From Oricola nitratireducens (GTDB lineage: Bacteria > Pseudomonadota > Alphaproteobacteria > Rhizobiales > Rhizobiaceae): a DNA stretch of 64,000 nt. Numbering within the stretch: position 1 is the first letter of the stretch; each line of letters starts with the position of its first letter. This document shows positions 17,319-29,496 of the stretch, one piece after another. Both the position numbers and the translations under genes were made by a program. The DNA is taken from positions 124,001 to 188,000 of the forward strand of contig NZ_JACZCS010000050.1 in the NCBI RefSeq assembly GCF_014904745.1, written 5' to 3'. The notes beneath the pieces were generated by a model that saw nothing but the letters and a program-made list of their open reading frames with translations, ran no database searches and was not told where the DNA came from.

Positions 17319-18251
17319 ATGCGTATCGCCACTTTCAATGTGCAAAATCTCCGCCTTAGCGGTTCGCCGGCCGGCGCACGGCTGTCCGGCGCGCAGGACA
17401 GGGACGATTCGGGTGCGAGCATGGCGGATGACCGAGCTCTCGATCCGATCGACCGTCTTCTCACCGCAGCGGTTCTGAAACGGGCGGATGCCGATGTCGT
17501 CGCGCTGCAGGAGGTCTTCGACCAGGAAACGCTCGACCATTTCCACGACCGCTATCTCGTGAAGGAAGGAGCTGCGCCCTACCCGCACCGTATCTGCATC
17601 CCCGGCAATGACGGGCGCGGATACGATGTCGCATTGATGAGCCGGATCGAACCGGAGGACGTGACCAGCCACGCGTCGCTGACGCCCGCCGATCTCGGCC
17701 TCGAATGCCTGCCAGGCCGCGATCCCGCCGAACCGGTCTTCCGGCGCGATTGCCTCAGCGCGAGATTCCGCGATCTGGCGATTTTCGCCACCCATTTCAA
17801 GGCGCCCTATCCCGACCCGGAAAGCGCGTGGAGCGCGCGGCGGCTGGAGGCGCTGGCGGTCCGTCGGTTGATCGAACGCCGGTTCGAAGGCAAGGAAGAC
17901 GCCTTCTGGCTGGTTCTCGGCGACCTCAACGAACCCATGGAAGAGCCCCGCGGCGAACGCGCGATCGCGCCGCTGCTCGGGGATTTCTCGAACGATCTCG
18001 TGCAGCGCATCCCGGCGGAGCGCCGGTGGTCATATCATTTCGAGGACAGCGGCATCTATTCCCGGCCCGACGCCATGCTCGCCTCGCCCGCGCTAGCGCA
18101 GGCATGGCCGGATGCGCGACCCGATTACCTGCGCGAGGGGCTCGGACGGGATGCGGGGCGCTATTCGGGCAAACGCCTGCCCGGCGTCGGCTTCCACCGG
18201 CCGCATGCCAGCGACCATGCAGCGCTGGTGATCGAATTCAAAGGCTTGTGA
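17319..18251 (+). CDS. Endonuclease/exonuclease/phosphatase (EEP) family hydrolase
   Basis: Metal-dependent phosphohydrolase of 310 residues in the DNase I/EEP fold. Expected catalytic blocks are visible: IATFNVQNLR at the N-terminus (metal-binding Asn), VVALQEVF (metal-binding Glu), a YDVALMSR strand, THFKAPY, VLGDLNEP (catalytic Asp and Asn) and the C-terminal SDHAALVIEF (catalytic Asp-His). There is no signal peptide. The substrate could be DNA, a nucleotide or a phospholipid; the family does not tell. I chose ATG 17319 because the family pattern begins there; the frame is open 73 codons further upstream, across the start region of the small minus-strand gene. Confidence 0.87.
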   Translation: MRIATFNVQNLRLSGSPAGARLSGAQDRDDSGASMADDRALDPIDRLLTAAVLKRADADVVALQEVFDQETLDHFHDRYLVKEGAAPYPHRICIPGNDGRGYDVALMSRIEPEDVTSHASLTPADLGLECLPGRDPAEPVFRRDCLSARFRDLAIFATHFKAPYPDPESAWSARRLEALAVRRLIERRFEGKEDAFWLVLGDLNEPMEEPRGERAIAPLLGDFSNDLVQRIPAERRWSYHFEDSGIYSRPDAMLASPALAQAWPDARPDYLREGLGRDAGRYSGKRLPGVGFHRPHASDHAALVIEFKGL

Positions 18252-18258
18252 CCGCGGA

Positions 18259-19911
18259 TCAGGACGCCGGTCCGCGGTATTTGGCGGTCAGTTCCGGATC
18301 CACCTCGCCGCTGTCGTAAACGCCGAGCAACACGCCCTTGCGGCGCGATTTTCCCCGCCCTGCAATGATCTGGTCATCGGAAATCGTCGTGCGCTGGGCC
18401 ATGCGCCGCGCCCAGCGGGCGAGCCGGTCATACATCATGTCGATGACGTCCTGATGGTCCGGGCTCGCGCCGAGGTCGACATATTCCTCCGGATCGCTCT
18501 GCAGGTCGAACAGCATGGGCCGCAGACCGCCTTCGGCATGCATGAACTTCCATTTCTTGTCGGCGATCATGAAGAGGCGCGCATCGCGCGGCGCCATGCC
18601 GAGCTTCGCCGCCATCGGCGTCGCCGAATAGTCGTATTCGCTGACCGCGAAGTCGCGCCAGTCCTCCGGCTTTTCGCCACGCAGGAGCAGACGCAGAGAC
18701 CGGCCCTCGACAATGTGGTCCGGCACCTTGCCGCCGGCCGCCTCGATGAAGGTTGCGGCGAGATCGATGCTTTCGACCAGTTCGTCGCAAACCGAGCCGC
18801 GCGTGGCATCGGCCTCCGGCGACGGATCGTAAACGATGAGCGGCACCTTGACCGACTGTTCGTGGAACAGATCCTTTTCGCCCAGCCAGTGATCGCCGAG
18901 GTAGTCGCCGTGGTCGGAGGTCAGGACGATCATCGTGTCGTGCAGCCGTCCGGTCTCTTCGAGATATTTCATCAGGCGGCCGAGTTCGTCGTCGCACTGT
19001 TTGACAAGGCCCATATAGGCGGGGATCACCTTCTCGCGCACTTCGTCGCGCGAAAACGCCTGGCCGATCGCATTGCCCATGAAGGCGCCGTAGACCGGGT
19101 GCGGATCGTCGCGCTCGCCCGGATGGCGGACCGCCGGCAGGATCTGGTTGTGACCGTACATGGCGTGATAGGGCGCGGGCACGATGTAAGGCCAGTGCGG
19201 CTTGATGTAGGAGAGATGGCAGAGCCATGGCGCGGTCTCGGTCTCGCGCTGCCGCAGGAAGTCGATCATCCGGCTGGTGAGCCAGGGTGTCTCGGAATCG
19301 TCGTTGTCGATGTTGGCGGGCTTGTCGGCATGCTTCATGAACCAGCCCGACGCGATCTCGCCGTCGTCCGCGACGCCGGAATTGGCGAAATCGTGCCAAG
19401 GGTTCGACCCGGCATAGCCCTTCGATTTCAGATATTCGTTATAGGGCGAACGTTTCGAGTCGTAGAAGCCGTCCGGGCCTTCGCTCCATAGCCCGTCATC
19501 GCGCACGAAAACGTCGAAGCCACATTCGGAAACACGCGCGCCGATGATGCCATCGCGGGCGATGCCCAGACGGGTCATGCCGTCCTCGTCGACCTTCATA
19601 TGGGTCTTGCCGATCAGCCAGGACTGCATGCCGATCCTGCGCAGGTGATCGCCCAGCGTCTGCTCGCCGACCTTGAGCGGGAAGTTGTTCCAGGCCGCGC
19701 CGTGGCTGTGGACGTAGCGGCCGGTATAGAAGCTCATCCGCGAGGCGCCGCAGACCGGCGATTGCACATAGCAGCGCGAAAAGCGGACACCGCGCGCCGC
19801 CAGCGCATCCATATGCGGCGTCTCGAGATAAGGATGGCCGGCGCAGCCCAGATAGTCGGAGCGAAGCTGGTCATACATGATGAAGAGGATATTGCGGATC
19901 TTTCGCGTCAT
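18259..19911 (-). CDS. Sulfatase / phosphonate monoester hydrolase-like enzyme of the alkaline phosphatase superfamily
   Basis: Cytoplasmic-looking hydrolase of 550 residues with no signal peptide. Metal ligands begin with YDQLRSD (Asp14), and the nucleophile motif is CGASR at residues 54-58, a CxAxR variant of the usual CxPxR formylglycine motif. The second metal site is TSDHGDYLGDH near the centre. The DQ pair and overall layout resemble choline-sulfatase and phosphonate monoester hydrolases more than arylsulfatases of the DD type. Activity depends on formylglycine maturation, and no maturase gene is in the window. GGAAG precedes the ATG. It lies immediately downstream of pyrG on the same strand, a place where many relatives carry kdsA or eno. 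Substrate unknown. Confidence 0.87.
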   Translation of the reverse strand: MTRKIRNILFIMYDQLRSDYLGCAGHPYLETPHMDALAARGVRFSRCYVQSPVCGASRMSFYTGRYVHSHGAAWNNFPLKVGEQTLGDHLRRIGMQSWLIGKTHMKVDEDGMTRLGIARDGIIGARVSECGFDVFVRDDGLWSEGPDGFYDSKRSPYNEYLKSKGYAGSNPWHDFANSGVADDGEIASGWFMKHADKPANIDNDDSETPWLTSRMIDFLRQRETETAPWLCHLSYIKPHWPYIVPAPYHAMYGHNQILPAVRHPGERDDPHPVYGAFMGNAIGQAFSRDEVREKVIPAYMGLVKQCDDELGRLMKYLEETGRLHDTMIVLTSDHGDYLGDHWLGEKDLFHEQSVKVPLIVYDPSPEADATRGSVCDELVESIDLAATFIEAAGGKVPDHIVEGRSLRLLLRGEKPEDWRDFAVSEYDYSATPMAAKLGMAPRDARLFMIADKKWKFMHAEGGLRPMLFDLQSDPEEYVDLGASPDHQDVIDMMYDRLARWARRMAQRTTISDDQIIAGRGKSRRKGVLLGVYDSGEVDPELTAKYRGPAS

Positions 19912-20054
19912 CGACTTCCAGTGCTCGTCTTACATGCGGGAGCCGTCTTCTCCCGGTTCCGGCGGTCATGTGACTGCAAGTCGGTGCGAAAGTCTATTCC
20001 GGCCACCGCCGATTCCGTGGACGTGTACAGGAACGGGCGGCCCGAAGCCGCTGA

Positions 20055-21779
<1,725 letters not shown>

Positions 21780-22214
21780 TCAGTTGTTGGGAACCGCAGG
21801 AGCGGCAGGGGTTTCCGGCGTCGCCGGCGCGTCTGCGCCTGCAGCCGGCGCTTCACTGCCGGCCGCCGGAGCCTGGTCCTGTCCGCCGAGAAGATCGAGA
21901 ACGCCGCCGGAGTTCGGAACGGGCTGTTCCGTTCCATTCTGCTGCTGCACCTGCGCGGGAACACGGTCGAGAATATCGGTCGGATTCGCGCCGTAGCGTG
22001 CGATCAGGCCAAGACCGATCGAGGTCGCGAAGAATGCCGCCGCCAGAATCCCTGTCGTGCGGGTCAGCGTATCGGCCGCACCGCGCGCCGACATGAAGCC
22101 GCCGGTTCCGCCACCGCCCATGCCGAGCGCACCGCCTTCGGAGCGCTGCAGGAGCACGACGCCCACAAGGGCGACCACGACCATGAGATGGATGACTATC
22201 AGGACGGTTTGCAT
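21780..22214 (-). CDS. secG: Protein translocase subunit SecG with Ala/Pro-rich tail
   Basis: Small subunit of the SecYEG channel; 144 residues. Two membrane spans (residues 1-20 and about 55-75) flank the conserved loop VVLLQRSEGGALGMGGGGTGGFMSARG. After residue 90 the protein is a low-complexity extension rich in Ala, Pro, Gln and Glu, longer than in enterobacterial SecG (about 110 residues) but common in related alphaproteobacteria. It lies between tpiA and pyrG, as in other Hyphomicrobiales, and is followed by a strong terminator. Confidence 0.95.
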   Translation of the reverse strand: MQTVLIVIHLMVVVALVGVVLLQRSEGGALGMGGGGTGGFMSARGAADTLTRTTGILAAAFFATSIGLGLIARYGANPTDILDRVPAQVQQQNGTEQPVPNSGGVLDLLGGQDQAPAAGSEAPAAGADAPATPETPAAPAVPNN

Positions 22215-22291
22215 TTGGTTTGTCTTGTTCTTTCGTTTCGCCGCGCGTCTCTACACGCTCAACCCGGTAATTTGAAGGCCTTATCGGCCCG

Positions 22292-23053
22292 TCATGCGTT
22301 TATTCCGTCACAGATGGCGAGAAAGTCCGCCGCTTTCAAGCTTGCGCCGCCGATGAGGCCGCCATCGACATTGGCAATGGCGAAGATTTCTGCCGCATTG
22401 CCGGGCTTCACCGATCCGCCGTAAAGAATGCGCACAGCCTCACCTTCGGCGCCAAAACGCGAAGACATCGTCTTGCGGATGAATGTGTGCATCGCGCCAA
22501 TGTCATCGTTCGACGGAACGAGGCCGGTGCCGATCGCCCAGACCGGCTCGTAAGCGATGACCGCATTGGTGGCCGTCATGGCGGCGGGAACCGAACCGGC
22601 AAGCTGTGCGCCGACGACCTCCTCCGCCTTGCCTGCCTCGCGTTCCTCGCGGGTTTCGCCGACACAGATGATCGCCGTCAGGCCGGCGCGCCAGACAGCC
22701 TCCGCCTTGGCTGCGACAACCGCATCGGTTTCGCCGTGATCGGTGCGGCGCTCGGAATGGCCGACGATGATGAAGGACGCTCCGGCGTCGGCAAGCATTT
22801 CGGCGGAGATGTCACCGGTATGCGCGCCGCTTTCCTTCGCATGGCAGTCCTCGCCGCCAATGGACAGCGCGCTTTCGGCGGCCACCGCGGCGGCACGCTC
22901 GACCAGGGTCGCGGGCACGCAAAGCAGCGTTTCATGCGGAAGGGTGTCTTCGGCATCCAGTCCCGCGCAGACATCGCCGATCTCGTCGAGCGAAGCGGCA
23001 GTGCCGTTCATCTTCCAGTTTCCTGCAACGATTGGTGTCACGCCCGGCGTCAT
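22292..23053 (-). CDS. tpiA: Triosephosphate isomerase
   Basis: Interconverts dihydroxyacetone phosphate and glyceraldehyde 3-phosphate; 253 residues. Catalytic residues are all visible: Asn and Lys in GNWKMNG, His in IVGHSERR, Glu in [11 protein letters not shown], and the phosphate-binding YGGSV and GGLIGGAS segments. I chose ATG 23053, preceded by AGAAAGGGAAA; an in-frame extension of 32 codons upstream is not family-like. The gene is divergent from ppiD across about 140 bases that should hold both promoters. Confidence 0.97.
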   Translation of the reverse strand: MTPGVTPIVAGNWKMNGTAASLDEIGDVCAGLDAEDTLPHETLLCVPATLVERAAAVAAESALSIGGEDCHAKESGAHTGDISAEMLADAGASFIIVGHSERRTDHGETDAVVAAKAEAVWRAGLTAIICVGETREEREAGKAEEVVGAQLAGSVPAAMTATNAVIAYEPVWAIGTGLVPSNDDIGAMHTFIRKTMSSRFGAEGEAVRILYGGSVKPGNAAEIFAIANVDGGLIGGASLKAADFLAICDGINA

Positions 23054-23192
23054 GGCTTTCCCTTTCTCATATCCTCGCGTCCTGTTAACGCTTCGGCGCT
23101 CCGAGGAAAAGGCCCGCCCGCCCCCGGACGTGCTTGCGTCGCCCGCCAAGCACTCCTAAAAAGCGCGGGAAACGAAATCAGGTCCATCAAAC

Positions 23193-25085
23193 ATGCTCGA
23201 CGGTCTCCGCAAATCCTCCCAGTCCTGGGTCGCCAAGGCGCTTCTCCTCCTGCTCCTTGCGAGTTTCGGTATTTGGGGCGTATCGGGCCAGATGCTTAGC
23301 GGCGTCGCCGCCGATGCCGTCGTGACAGCCGGAAAGACAAAGGTTTCCGGGCTTGACTACCGCCTCGCCTATGACAGGCAGATCAACGTCTACTCGCGCC
23401 AGCTCGGCGAACGGATCACACGCGACCAGGCGCGCGCCTTCGGCATCGACCGCGCCGTGCTCGGACAGATGGTCGCAGGCGCCGTCCTGGACGAGCAGTC
23501 ACGGGTGATGCAGCTCGGCCTTTCGCAGGACCGTCTCGCCAAGCTGATCGCCGAGGATCCGGCGTTCCAGGGCGTGAACGGCAAATTCAGCCGCGACAAT
23601 TTCCGAATGGCGCTGCGAAGCATCGGCATGGACGAAGCCGATTATATCCGCAATCGCGAAGAGGTCGCCGTCCGCCAGCAGATCGTGGAAGCGGTTTCCG
23701 ACGGCATCAAGGCGCCGCAGGTGATGCTGGAAGCATTCGCCAAGCACAGCGGGGAAAAACGCGACGTCGAGTTCATCACTGTCGGCGAAGGCTCGATCGA
23801 GCCGGTCACGGCGCCGGACGAAGCGACGCTGAAGTCGTATTTCGAAACCAAGAAGAACGCCTACCGCGCGCCGGAATACCGCAAGATCGAATATGTGCGC
23901 CTGACGCCGGAAGCGATCATCGACGAGGCGTCGGTTTCAGAAGACGACATCAAGGCCGATTACGAGGCCCACAAGGACAAGTACACCACGGCGGAGACGC
24001 GGACGATCGAGCAGATCGTCTTTCCCGACGAGGCAGCCGCCACGGCCGCGCATCAGCGCATCCTCGCCGGGCAGAGCTTCGAGGATGCCGTCAAGGACGC
24101 CGGCAAGACGATGGCCGACGTCCAGATCGGGACTTTCGAGAAATCCGCCCTGCCCGAGCCGGCCGTTGCCGACGCGGCCTTCGCGCTCGCCAATCCCGGC
24201 GACGTCAGCGACGTGGTCGCCGGCGCCTTCGGACCGGTCATTCTGCGCGTGACCGCGATCAATCCCGCTTCCGTCGAGCCGCTCGACAAGGTGAGCGGCC
24301 AGATTCGGCACGAACTCGCGCTTATTACCGCTAACGACACGCTGCTCAACATTCACGACGCCTATGAGGATGCGCGCGCCGCCGGCGACACCATGCAGGA
24401 GGCGGCTGCCCGCCAGAAGCTTCCGATGCAGATCATCGAGGCCGTCGACGCCGAGGGCCGAACGCCGTCCGGCGAGACGGTGACCAGCGTGCCGGAACAG
24501 AAGGACATGATCGCCGCCGCGTTTGATAGCGAGGTCGGCGTCGACAATCCGCCGATCAATGCCGCCAATAGCGGGTTCCTCTGGTACGAGGTCGTCGACG
24601 TGACGCCTGCGCGCGACCGTAGCTTCGACGAGGTCTCCGACAAGGTGAAGGCGGACTGGATGGCCGAGGAAACCCAGCGCCGTATCGCCGACAAGGCAAA
24701 GGCGCTCGCGGACCGGCTGGCGAAGGGCGAAACCCTTGCCGCGATCGCCGAATCCGAAGGCCTGAACGTTCAGAACAAGTATGGCCTGCAGCGCGGCGCC
24801 AACGACGCCGATCTCGGCGCCAACGGTATCGCCGAAATCTTCGACGGCGGCCCGCAGCACAGCGGAACCGCGCCGGCGCCGTCCGGCAACGCCTATCAGG
24901 TGTTCAGGGTGACCGGCGTATCGGAAGCCGTCGGCGGCGCCGAAAACCTCGGCGCGGGCGTTCGCGACGGCGTACGCAAGAGCATCGCCGACGATCTGCT
25001 TGACCAGATGGTCGCCGAACTGCAAACGATCTACCCGGTTCAGGTGAACCAGAATGCGATGCAGCGCGCGATCAGCGCACGGTAA
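23193..25085 (+). CDS. ppiD: Membrane-anchored periplasmic peptidyl-prolyl isomerase/chaperone, PpiD-like
   Basis: Folding factor of 630 residues near the Sec exit. The N-terminus ([30 protein letters not shown]) has one membrane span at about 14-34. A SurA_N-like chaperone region then leads to a parvulin domain around residues 250-370, where [10 protein letters not shown]-like and FEDAVKD segments are seen. A second, parvulin-like or C-terminal chaperone portion extends to the end. It is the first gene of a compact series with trpD, trpC, moaC, moeA and lexA; trpD starts ten bases after its stop. This gene order is common in Hyphomicrobiales. Confidence 0.92.
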   Translation: MLDGLRKSSQSWVAKALLLLLLASFGIWGVSGQMLSGVAADAVVTAGKTKVSGLDYRLAYDRQINVYSRQLGERITRDQARAFGIDRAVLGQMVAGAVLDEQSRVMQLGLSQDRLAKLIAEDPAFQGVNGKFSRDNFRMALRSIGMDEADYIRNREEVAVRQQIVEAVSDGIKAPQVMLEAFAKHSGEKRDVEFITVGEGSIEPVTAPDEATLKSYFETKKNAYRAPEYRKIEYVRLTPEAIIDEASVSEDDIKADYEAHKDKYTTAETRTIEQIVFPDEAAATAAHQRILAGQSFEDAVKDAGKTMADVQIGTFEKSALPEPAVADAAFALANPGDVSDVVAGAFGPVILRVTAINPASVEPLDKVSGQIRHELALITANDTLLNIHDAYEDARAAGDTMQEAAARQKLPMQIIEAVDAEGRTPSGETVTSVPEQKDMIAAAFDSEVGVDNPPINAANSGFLWYEVVDVTPARDRSFDEVSDKVKADWMAEETQRRIADKAKALADRLAKGETLAAIAESEGLNVQNKYGLQRGANDADLGANGIAEIFDGGPQHSGTAPAPSGNAYQVFRVTGVSEAVGGAENLGAGVRDGVRKSIADDLLDQMVAELQTIYPVQVNQNAMQRAISAR

Positions 25086-25095
25086 AAAGGTTCCC

Positions 25096-26115
<1,020 letters not shown>

Positions 26116-26128
26116 GGTGTCTGCATAG

Positions 26129-26947
26129 ATGACTGATATCCTTAAAAGAATAGAGGCTTACAAACGCGAGGAAATCGCCGCCGCGAAAGCCGCTCTCCCC
26201 GTGGCGGAGCTCAAGGCGCAGCTTGCCGACGCTGCACCGCCGCGTGGATTTCTCGCCGCGCTCGAAGCGCGCAAGACCGACGGCACGTTCGGCCTGATCG
26301 CCGAGATCAAGAAGGCGAGCCCGTCCAAGGGGCTGATCCGCGCCGATTTCGATCCGCCGGCGCTGGCGGCGGCCTATGAACGCGGCGGAGCGGCCTGTCT
26401 CTCCGTCCTGACCGACAAGCCCTCCTTCCAGGGATCTCCCGATTTCCTGGCGGCGGCGCGCGCGGCCTGTTCGCTGCCCGCCTTGCGCAAGGACTTCATG
26501 TTCGAGCCCTACCAGGTCTACGAGGCCAGGCACTGGGGCGCCGACGCGATCCTCATCATCATGGCATCGCTGAGCGACGACGAGGCACGCGCGCTCGAGG
26601 ATGCCGCCTTCGAACTGGGCATGGACGCGCTGATCGAGGTCCATGACGAGGATGAGACCGAGCGCGCGCTCAAGCTGTCGTCAAAGCTGCTGGGCGTGAA
26701 CAACCGCAATCTGCGCACGTTCGAGGTCGATCTCGCGACCTCCGAGCGGCTCGCTTCCATGGTGGGCGGCGACAGGCTGCTGGTCGGCGAAAGCGGCGTT
26801 TTCACCCATGACGACTGCCTGCGCCTGGCGCGGTCCGGCATCTCGACATTCCTCGTCGGCGAAAGCCTGATGCGACAGGACGACGTCGAGGCGGCGACGC
26901 GCGCCCTGCTGACCGGCAACGCGGCGGCAGACCGGAAGACGGCCTGA
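26129..26947 (+). CDS. trpC: Indole-3-glycerol phosphate synthase
   Basis: Closes the indole ring from CdRP in tryptophan synthesis; 272 residues forming a TIM barrel. Catalytic segments include [65 protein letters not shown] and a phosphate-binding GESG near the C-terminus. Thirteen bases separate it from trpD, and moaC starts one base after its TGA, so it is translated within the operon. Confidence 0.97.
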   Translation: MTDILKRIEAYKREEIAAAKAALPVAELKAQLADAAPPRGFLAALEARKTDGTFGLIAEIKKASPSKGLIRADFDPPALAAAYERGGAACLSVLTDKPSFQGSPDFLAAARAACSLPALRKDFMFEPYQVYEARHWGADAILIIMASLSDDEARALEDAAFELGMDALIEVHDEDETERALKLSSKLLGVNNRNLRTFEVDLATSERLASMVGGDRLLVGESGVFTHDDCLRLARSGISTFLVGESLMRQDDVEAATRALLTGNAAADRKTA

Positions 26948-26948
26948 C

Positions 26949-27455
26949 ATGACAGACGCGAAAACCGGGACAACCGGCAATCTCACCCATCTGAGTGCCG
27001 AAGGCGCGGCCAACATGGTCGATGTCGGCGGCAAGGACGACACGGTGCGCGAGGCGGTCGCCGAAGGTTTCGTGACGATGACGCGCGAAACGCTCGATAC
27101 GATCCTCGCCGGCAACGCGAAGAAGGGCGACGTTATCTCGGCGGCGCGCATCGCGGGCATCATGGCCGCCAAGAGAACCCATGAACTGATCCCGCTTTGC
27201 CATCCGCTTCTACTGAACAAGGTGTCCGTCGACATCGAGCCGCACCCCGATCTTCCCGGATTGAGGGTCGAAGCCCTCGCCCGGCTTAGCGGCAAGACCG
27301 GCGTGGAGATGGAAGCGCTGACGGCCGCGTCCGTCGCCTGCCTGACGATCTACGACATGGCCAAGGCGATCGACAAGGGCATGGAAATCGGGCCCGTCCG
27401 CCTGCTGTCCAAGACCGGCGGAAAGTCAGGCACATGGAAACGGGGCGCGGATTGA
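26949..27455 (+). CDS. moaC: Cyclic pyranopterin monophosphate synthase MoaC
   Basis: Acts with MoaA in the first stage of molybdenum cofactor synthesis; 168 residues. The N-terminus [25 protein letters not shown], the active-site [20 protein letters not shown] and LCHPLLL segments, and [20 protein letters not shown] are all conserved. It sits between trpC and moeA in the same transcription unit. Its stop codon overlaps the start region of moeA. Confidence 0.97.
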   Translation: MTDAKTGTTGNLTHLSAEGAANMVDVGGKDDTVREAVAEGFVTMTRETLDTILAGNAKKGDVISAARIAGIMAAKRTHELIPLCHPLLLNKVSVDIEPHPDLPGLRVEALARLSGKTGVEMEALTAASVACLTIYDMAKAIDKGMEIGPVRLLSKTGGKSGTWKRGAD

Positions 27456-28672
27456 GCGGTACGCTGATACCCGTCGCCGAAGCGCGCGCGCGGCTGCTGT
27501 CGGACGCCGGGGCGCTGGAAAGCGAAACCGTTGCCATCGACAATGCAGGCGGCCGCGTCCTTGCCGGTGACCTCAAGGCGCTGCGCACGCAACCGCCGAT
27601 GTCCGTATCGGCAATGGACGGCTATGCGATACGCGCCGCCGATATCGAAACCGCACCGTCGGAGCTCACCGTAATCGGCGAGGTGGCCGCGGGGCACCCG
27701 TTCGAGGGCGCCGTCGGCCCGGGCGAGGCCGTGCGGATTTTTACCGGCGGCGTCGTGCCCGCGGGCGCCGACACGGTCACCATCCAGGAAAACGTGACCG
27801 TGCTCGACGGCGGCCGCGTTCGAGCCAACCAGGCCGAGCCGACGGGTCGCAACATTCGCCGGGCCGGGCTCGACTTCACCGAGGGCGAGACCGTACTTGC
27901 CGCCGGTACGATGCTCGATGCCGGCGCCTTGTGCCTTGCGGCCGCGGCCAACCACCCCGCCCTCGCCGTCGTCCGCCGGCCGCGCGTCGCGATCCTCGCC
28001 ACCGGCGACGAATTGCTGCCGCCGGGTTCCGAACCCGGCCCGGGCCAGATCATCGCCTCCAACGGATATGGCGTCGCCGCGATCGCACGCGATGCCGGCG
28101 CGGAGGTGCTCGATCTCGGCATCGTGCGCGATCGCGAGGACGAGCTTGCCGACGCGCTCGACCGCGCGGAGAATTCGGGCTGCGACATCCTTGTCACGCT
28201 CGGCGGGGCTTCCGTCGGCGACCACGATCTCGTCCAGAAGGTCTTTGTCGCCAAGGGCATGTCGCTCGGCTTCTGGAAGATCGCCATGCGCCCCGGCAAG
28301 CCGCTGATGTCCGGGCAATATGCCGGGATGCGCATTCTCGGCCTGCCCGGCAATCCGGTGTCGTCACTCGTCTGCGCCCATCTGTTCATGAAGCCGCTGA
28401 TCGAAAAGCTCGGCAACCGGCCTTTCAGCCAGAGGCGGGAGACTGCGATCCTTGCCGCGCCGCTTCCGGCCAATGACAAGCGCGAAGACTATATGCGCGC
28501 CGAAGCGTGGCGCGACGCGTCGGGGGCGCTCCACGTCAAGGCGTTCGCATTGCAGGATTCCTCCATGATCAGCACATTCGCGCTGTCGGACGCGCTGATC
28601 GTACGGGCGCCGAAAACGCCACCCGCCGACACCGGCGACAGCGTCGACTCCATTCTTCTGAAATCGATCTAA
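27434..28672 (+). CDS. moeA: Molybdopterin molybdotransferase MoeA
   Basis: Inserts molybdate into adenylated molybdopterin; up to 412 residues. Key segments: [57 protein letters not shown] and GLPGNPVSS. The start is uncertain. The ATG at 27434 lies 22 bases inside moaC; a TTG at 27452 overlaps the moaC stop as TTGA and would give [11 protein letters not shown], closer to the usual MoeA beginning. The C-terminal domain IV is complete. The stop lies about 40 bases before the lexA promoter. Confidence 0.95.
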   Translation: METGRGLSGTLIPVAEARARLLSDAGALESETVAIDNAGGRVLAGDLKALRTQPPMSVSAMDGYAIRAADIETAPSELTVIGEVAAGHPFEGAVGPGEAVRIFTGGVVPAGADTVTIQENVTVLDGGRVRANQAEPTGRNIRRAGLDFTEGETVLAAGTMLDAGALCLAAAANHPALAVVRRPRVAILATGDELLPPGSEPGPGQIIASNGYGVAAIARDAGAEVLDLGIVRDREDELADALDRAENSGCDILVTLGGASVGDHDLVQKVFVAKGMSLGFWKIAMRPGKPLMSGQYAGMRILGLPGNPVSSLVCAHLFMKPLIEKLGNRPFSQRRETAILAAPLPANDKREDYMRAEAWRDASGALHVKAFALQDSSMISTFALSDALIVRAPKTPPADTGDSVDSILLKSI

Positions 28673-28693
28673 ATTCGCCTCTCATTTAAACGA

Positions 28694-28733
28694 TTGTTAA
28701 ACACTTGCAGAACACATATGGAACAGATATAGG
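28694..28733 (+). promoter_or_regulatory. lexA promoter region
   Basis: Two overlapping candidates: TTGTTA (28694-28699) with TATGGA (28717-28722), and TTGCAG (28705-28710) with TATAGG (28728-28733), each with 17-base spacing. Both would be covered by the LexA operator at 28710-28724, which fits autorepression. Confidence 0.55.
28710..28724 (-). promoter_or_regulatory. LexA operator (SOS box), alphaproteobacterial type
   Basis: GAAC-N7-GAAC on the plus strand, read as GTTC-N7-GTTC on the minus strand. This is the direct-repeat LexA box known from alphaproteobacteria such as Rhodobacter. It lies 53 bases before the lexA ATG and overlaps the promoter, as expected for autoregulation. A near match, GTTC-N7-GTTT, follows at 28736-28750. 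Confidence 0.82.
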
Positions 28734-28776
28734 CCGTTCTGTGTTTGTTTATATTTGATTCCACGAGGGCGAGACG

Positions 28777-29496
28777 ATGCTGACACGCAAACAACTCGAG
28801 CTTCTGATGTTCATCAATGAACGTCTGAAGGAATCCGGCGTGCCGCCTTCCTTCGACGAAATGAAGGACGCGCTCGATCTCGCCTCGAAATCCGGCATCC
28901 ACCGCCTGATCACGGCGCTTGAGGAGCGCGGTTTCATCCGCCGGCTGCCGAACCGGGCACGAGCCCTCGAAGTCATCCGCCTTCCCGACAACATGGCGCC
29001 ATCCGGCGGACGGCGCGGATTCTCTCCCAGCGTCATCGAAGGCAGCCTCGGCAAACCTCAACCGGCTCCGATGCCGAAAGCGCCTGCCCGTTTCGCCGAC
29101 AATACTGATGGCGGCGTCGTGCCGATCCCGGTCATGGGAAAAATCGCCGCGGGCGTTCCGATTTCAGCGATCGAACACCAGACGCGCACGCTCTCCCTGC
29201 CGCCGGACATGCTTGGCAGCGGCGAGCACTACGCGCTGGAAGTCGAGGGCGATTCGATGATCGAGGCCGGCATATTCGACGGCGACACCGCGATCATCAA
29301 GAAGGGCGAGAGCGCCAATGCCGGCGACATCATCGTTGCGCTTGTCGATGACGAGGAAGCAACGCTGAAACGGTTCCGCCGGAAGGGCGCCTCGATCGCG
29401 CTTGAGGCAGCGAACCCGGCCTACGAGACACGCATCTTCGGGCCGGACCGCGTCCGGGTCCAGGGCCGGCTCATCGGGCTCATCCGCCGCTACTGA
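28777..29496 (+). CDS. lexA: SOS-response repressor LexA
   Basis: Self-cleaving transcriptional repressor of 239 residues. The winged-helix DNA-binding domain occupies about 1-65. The hinge is long. The cleavage site is Ala125-Gly126 in GKIAAGVP, and the catalytic dyad is Ser160 (EGDSM) and Lys198 (ATLKRF). All residues for RecA-stimulated cleavage are present. It follows moeA by about 100 bases with its own promoter and LexA box, so it is both last in the ppiD series and separately controlled. Its 3' end overlaps convergent comEC by seven bases. Confidence 0.97.
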   Translation: MLTRKQLELLMFINERLKESGVPPSFDEMKDALDLASKSGIHRLITALEERGFIRRLPNRARALEVIRLPDNMAPSGGRRGFSPSVIEGSLGKPQPAPMPKAPARFADNTDGGVVPIPVMGKIAAGVPISAIEHQTRTLSLPPDMLGSGEHYALEVEGDSMIEAGIFDGDTAIIKKGESANAGDIIVALVDDEEATLKRFRRKGASIALEAANPAYETRIFGPDRVRVQGRLIGLIRRY

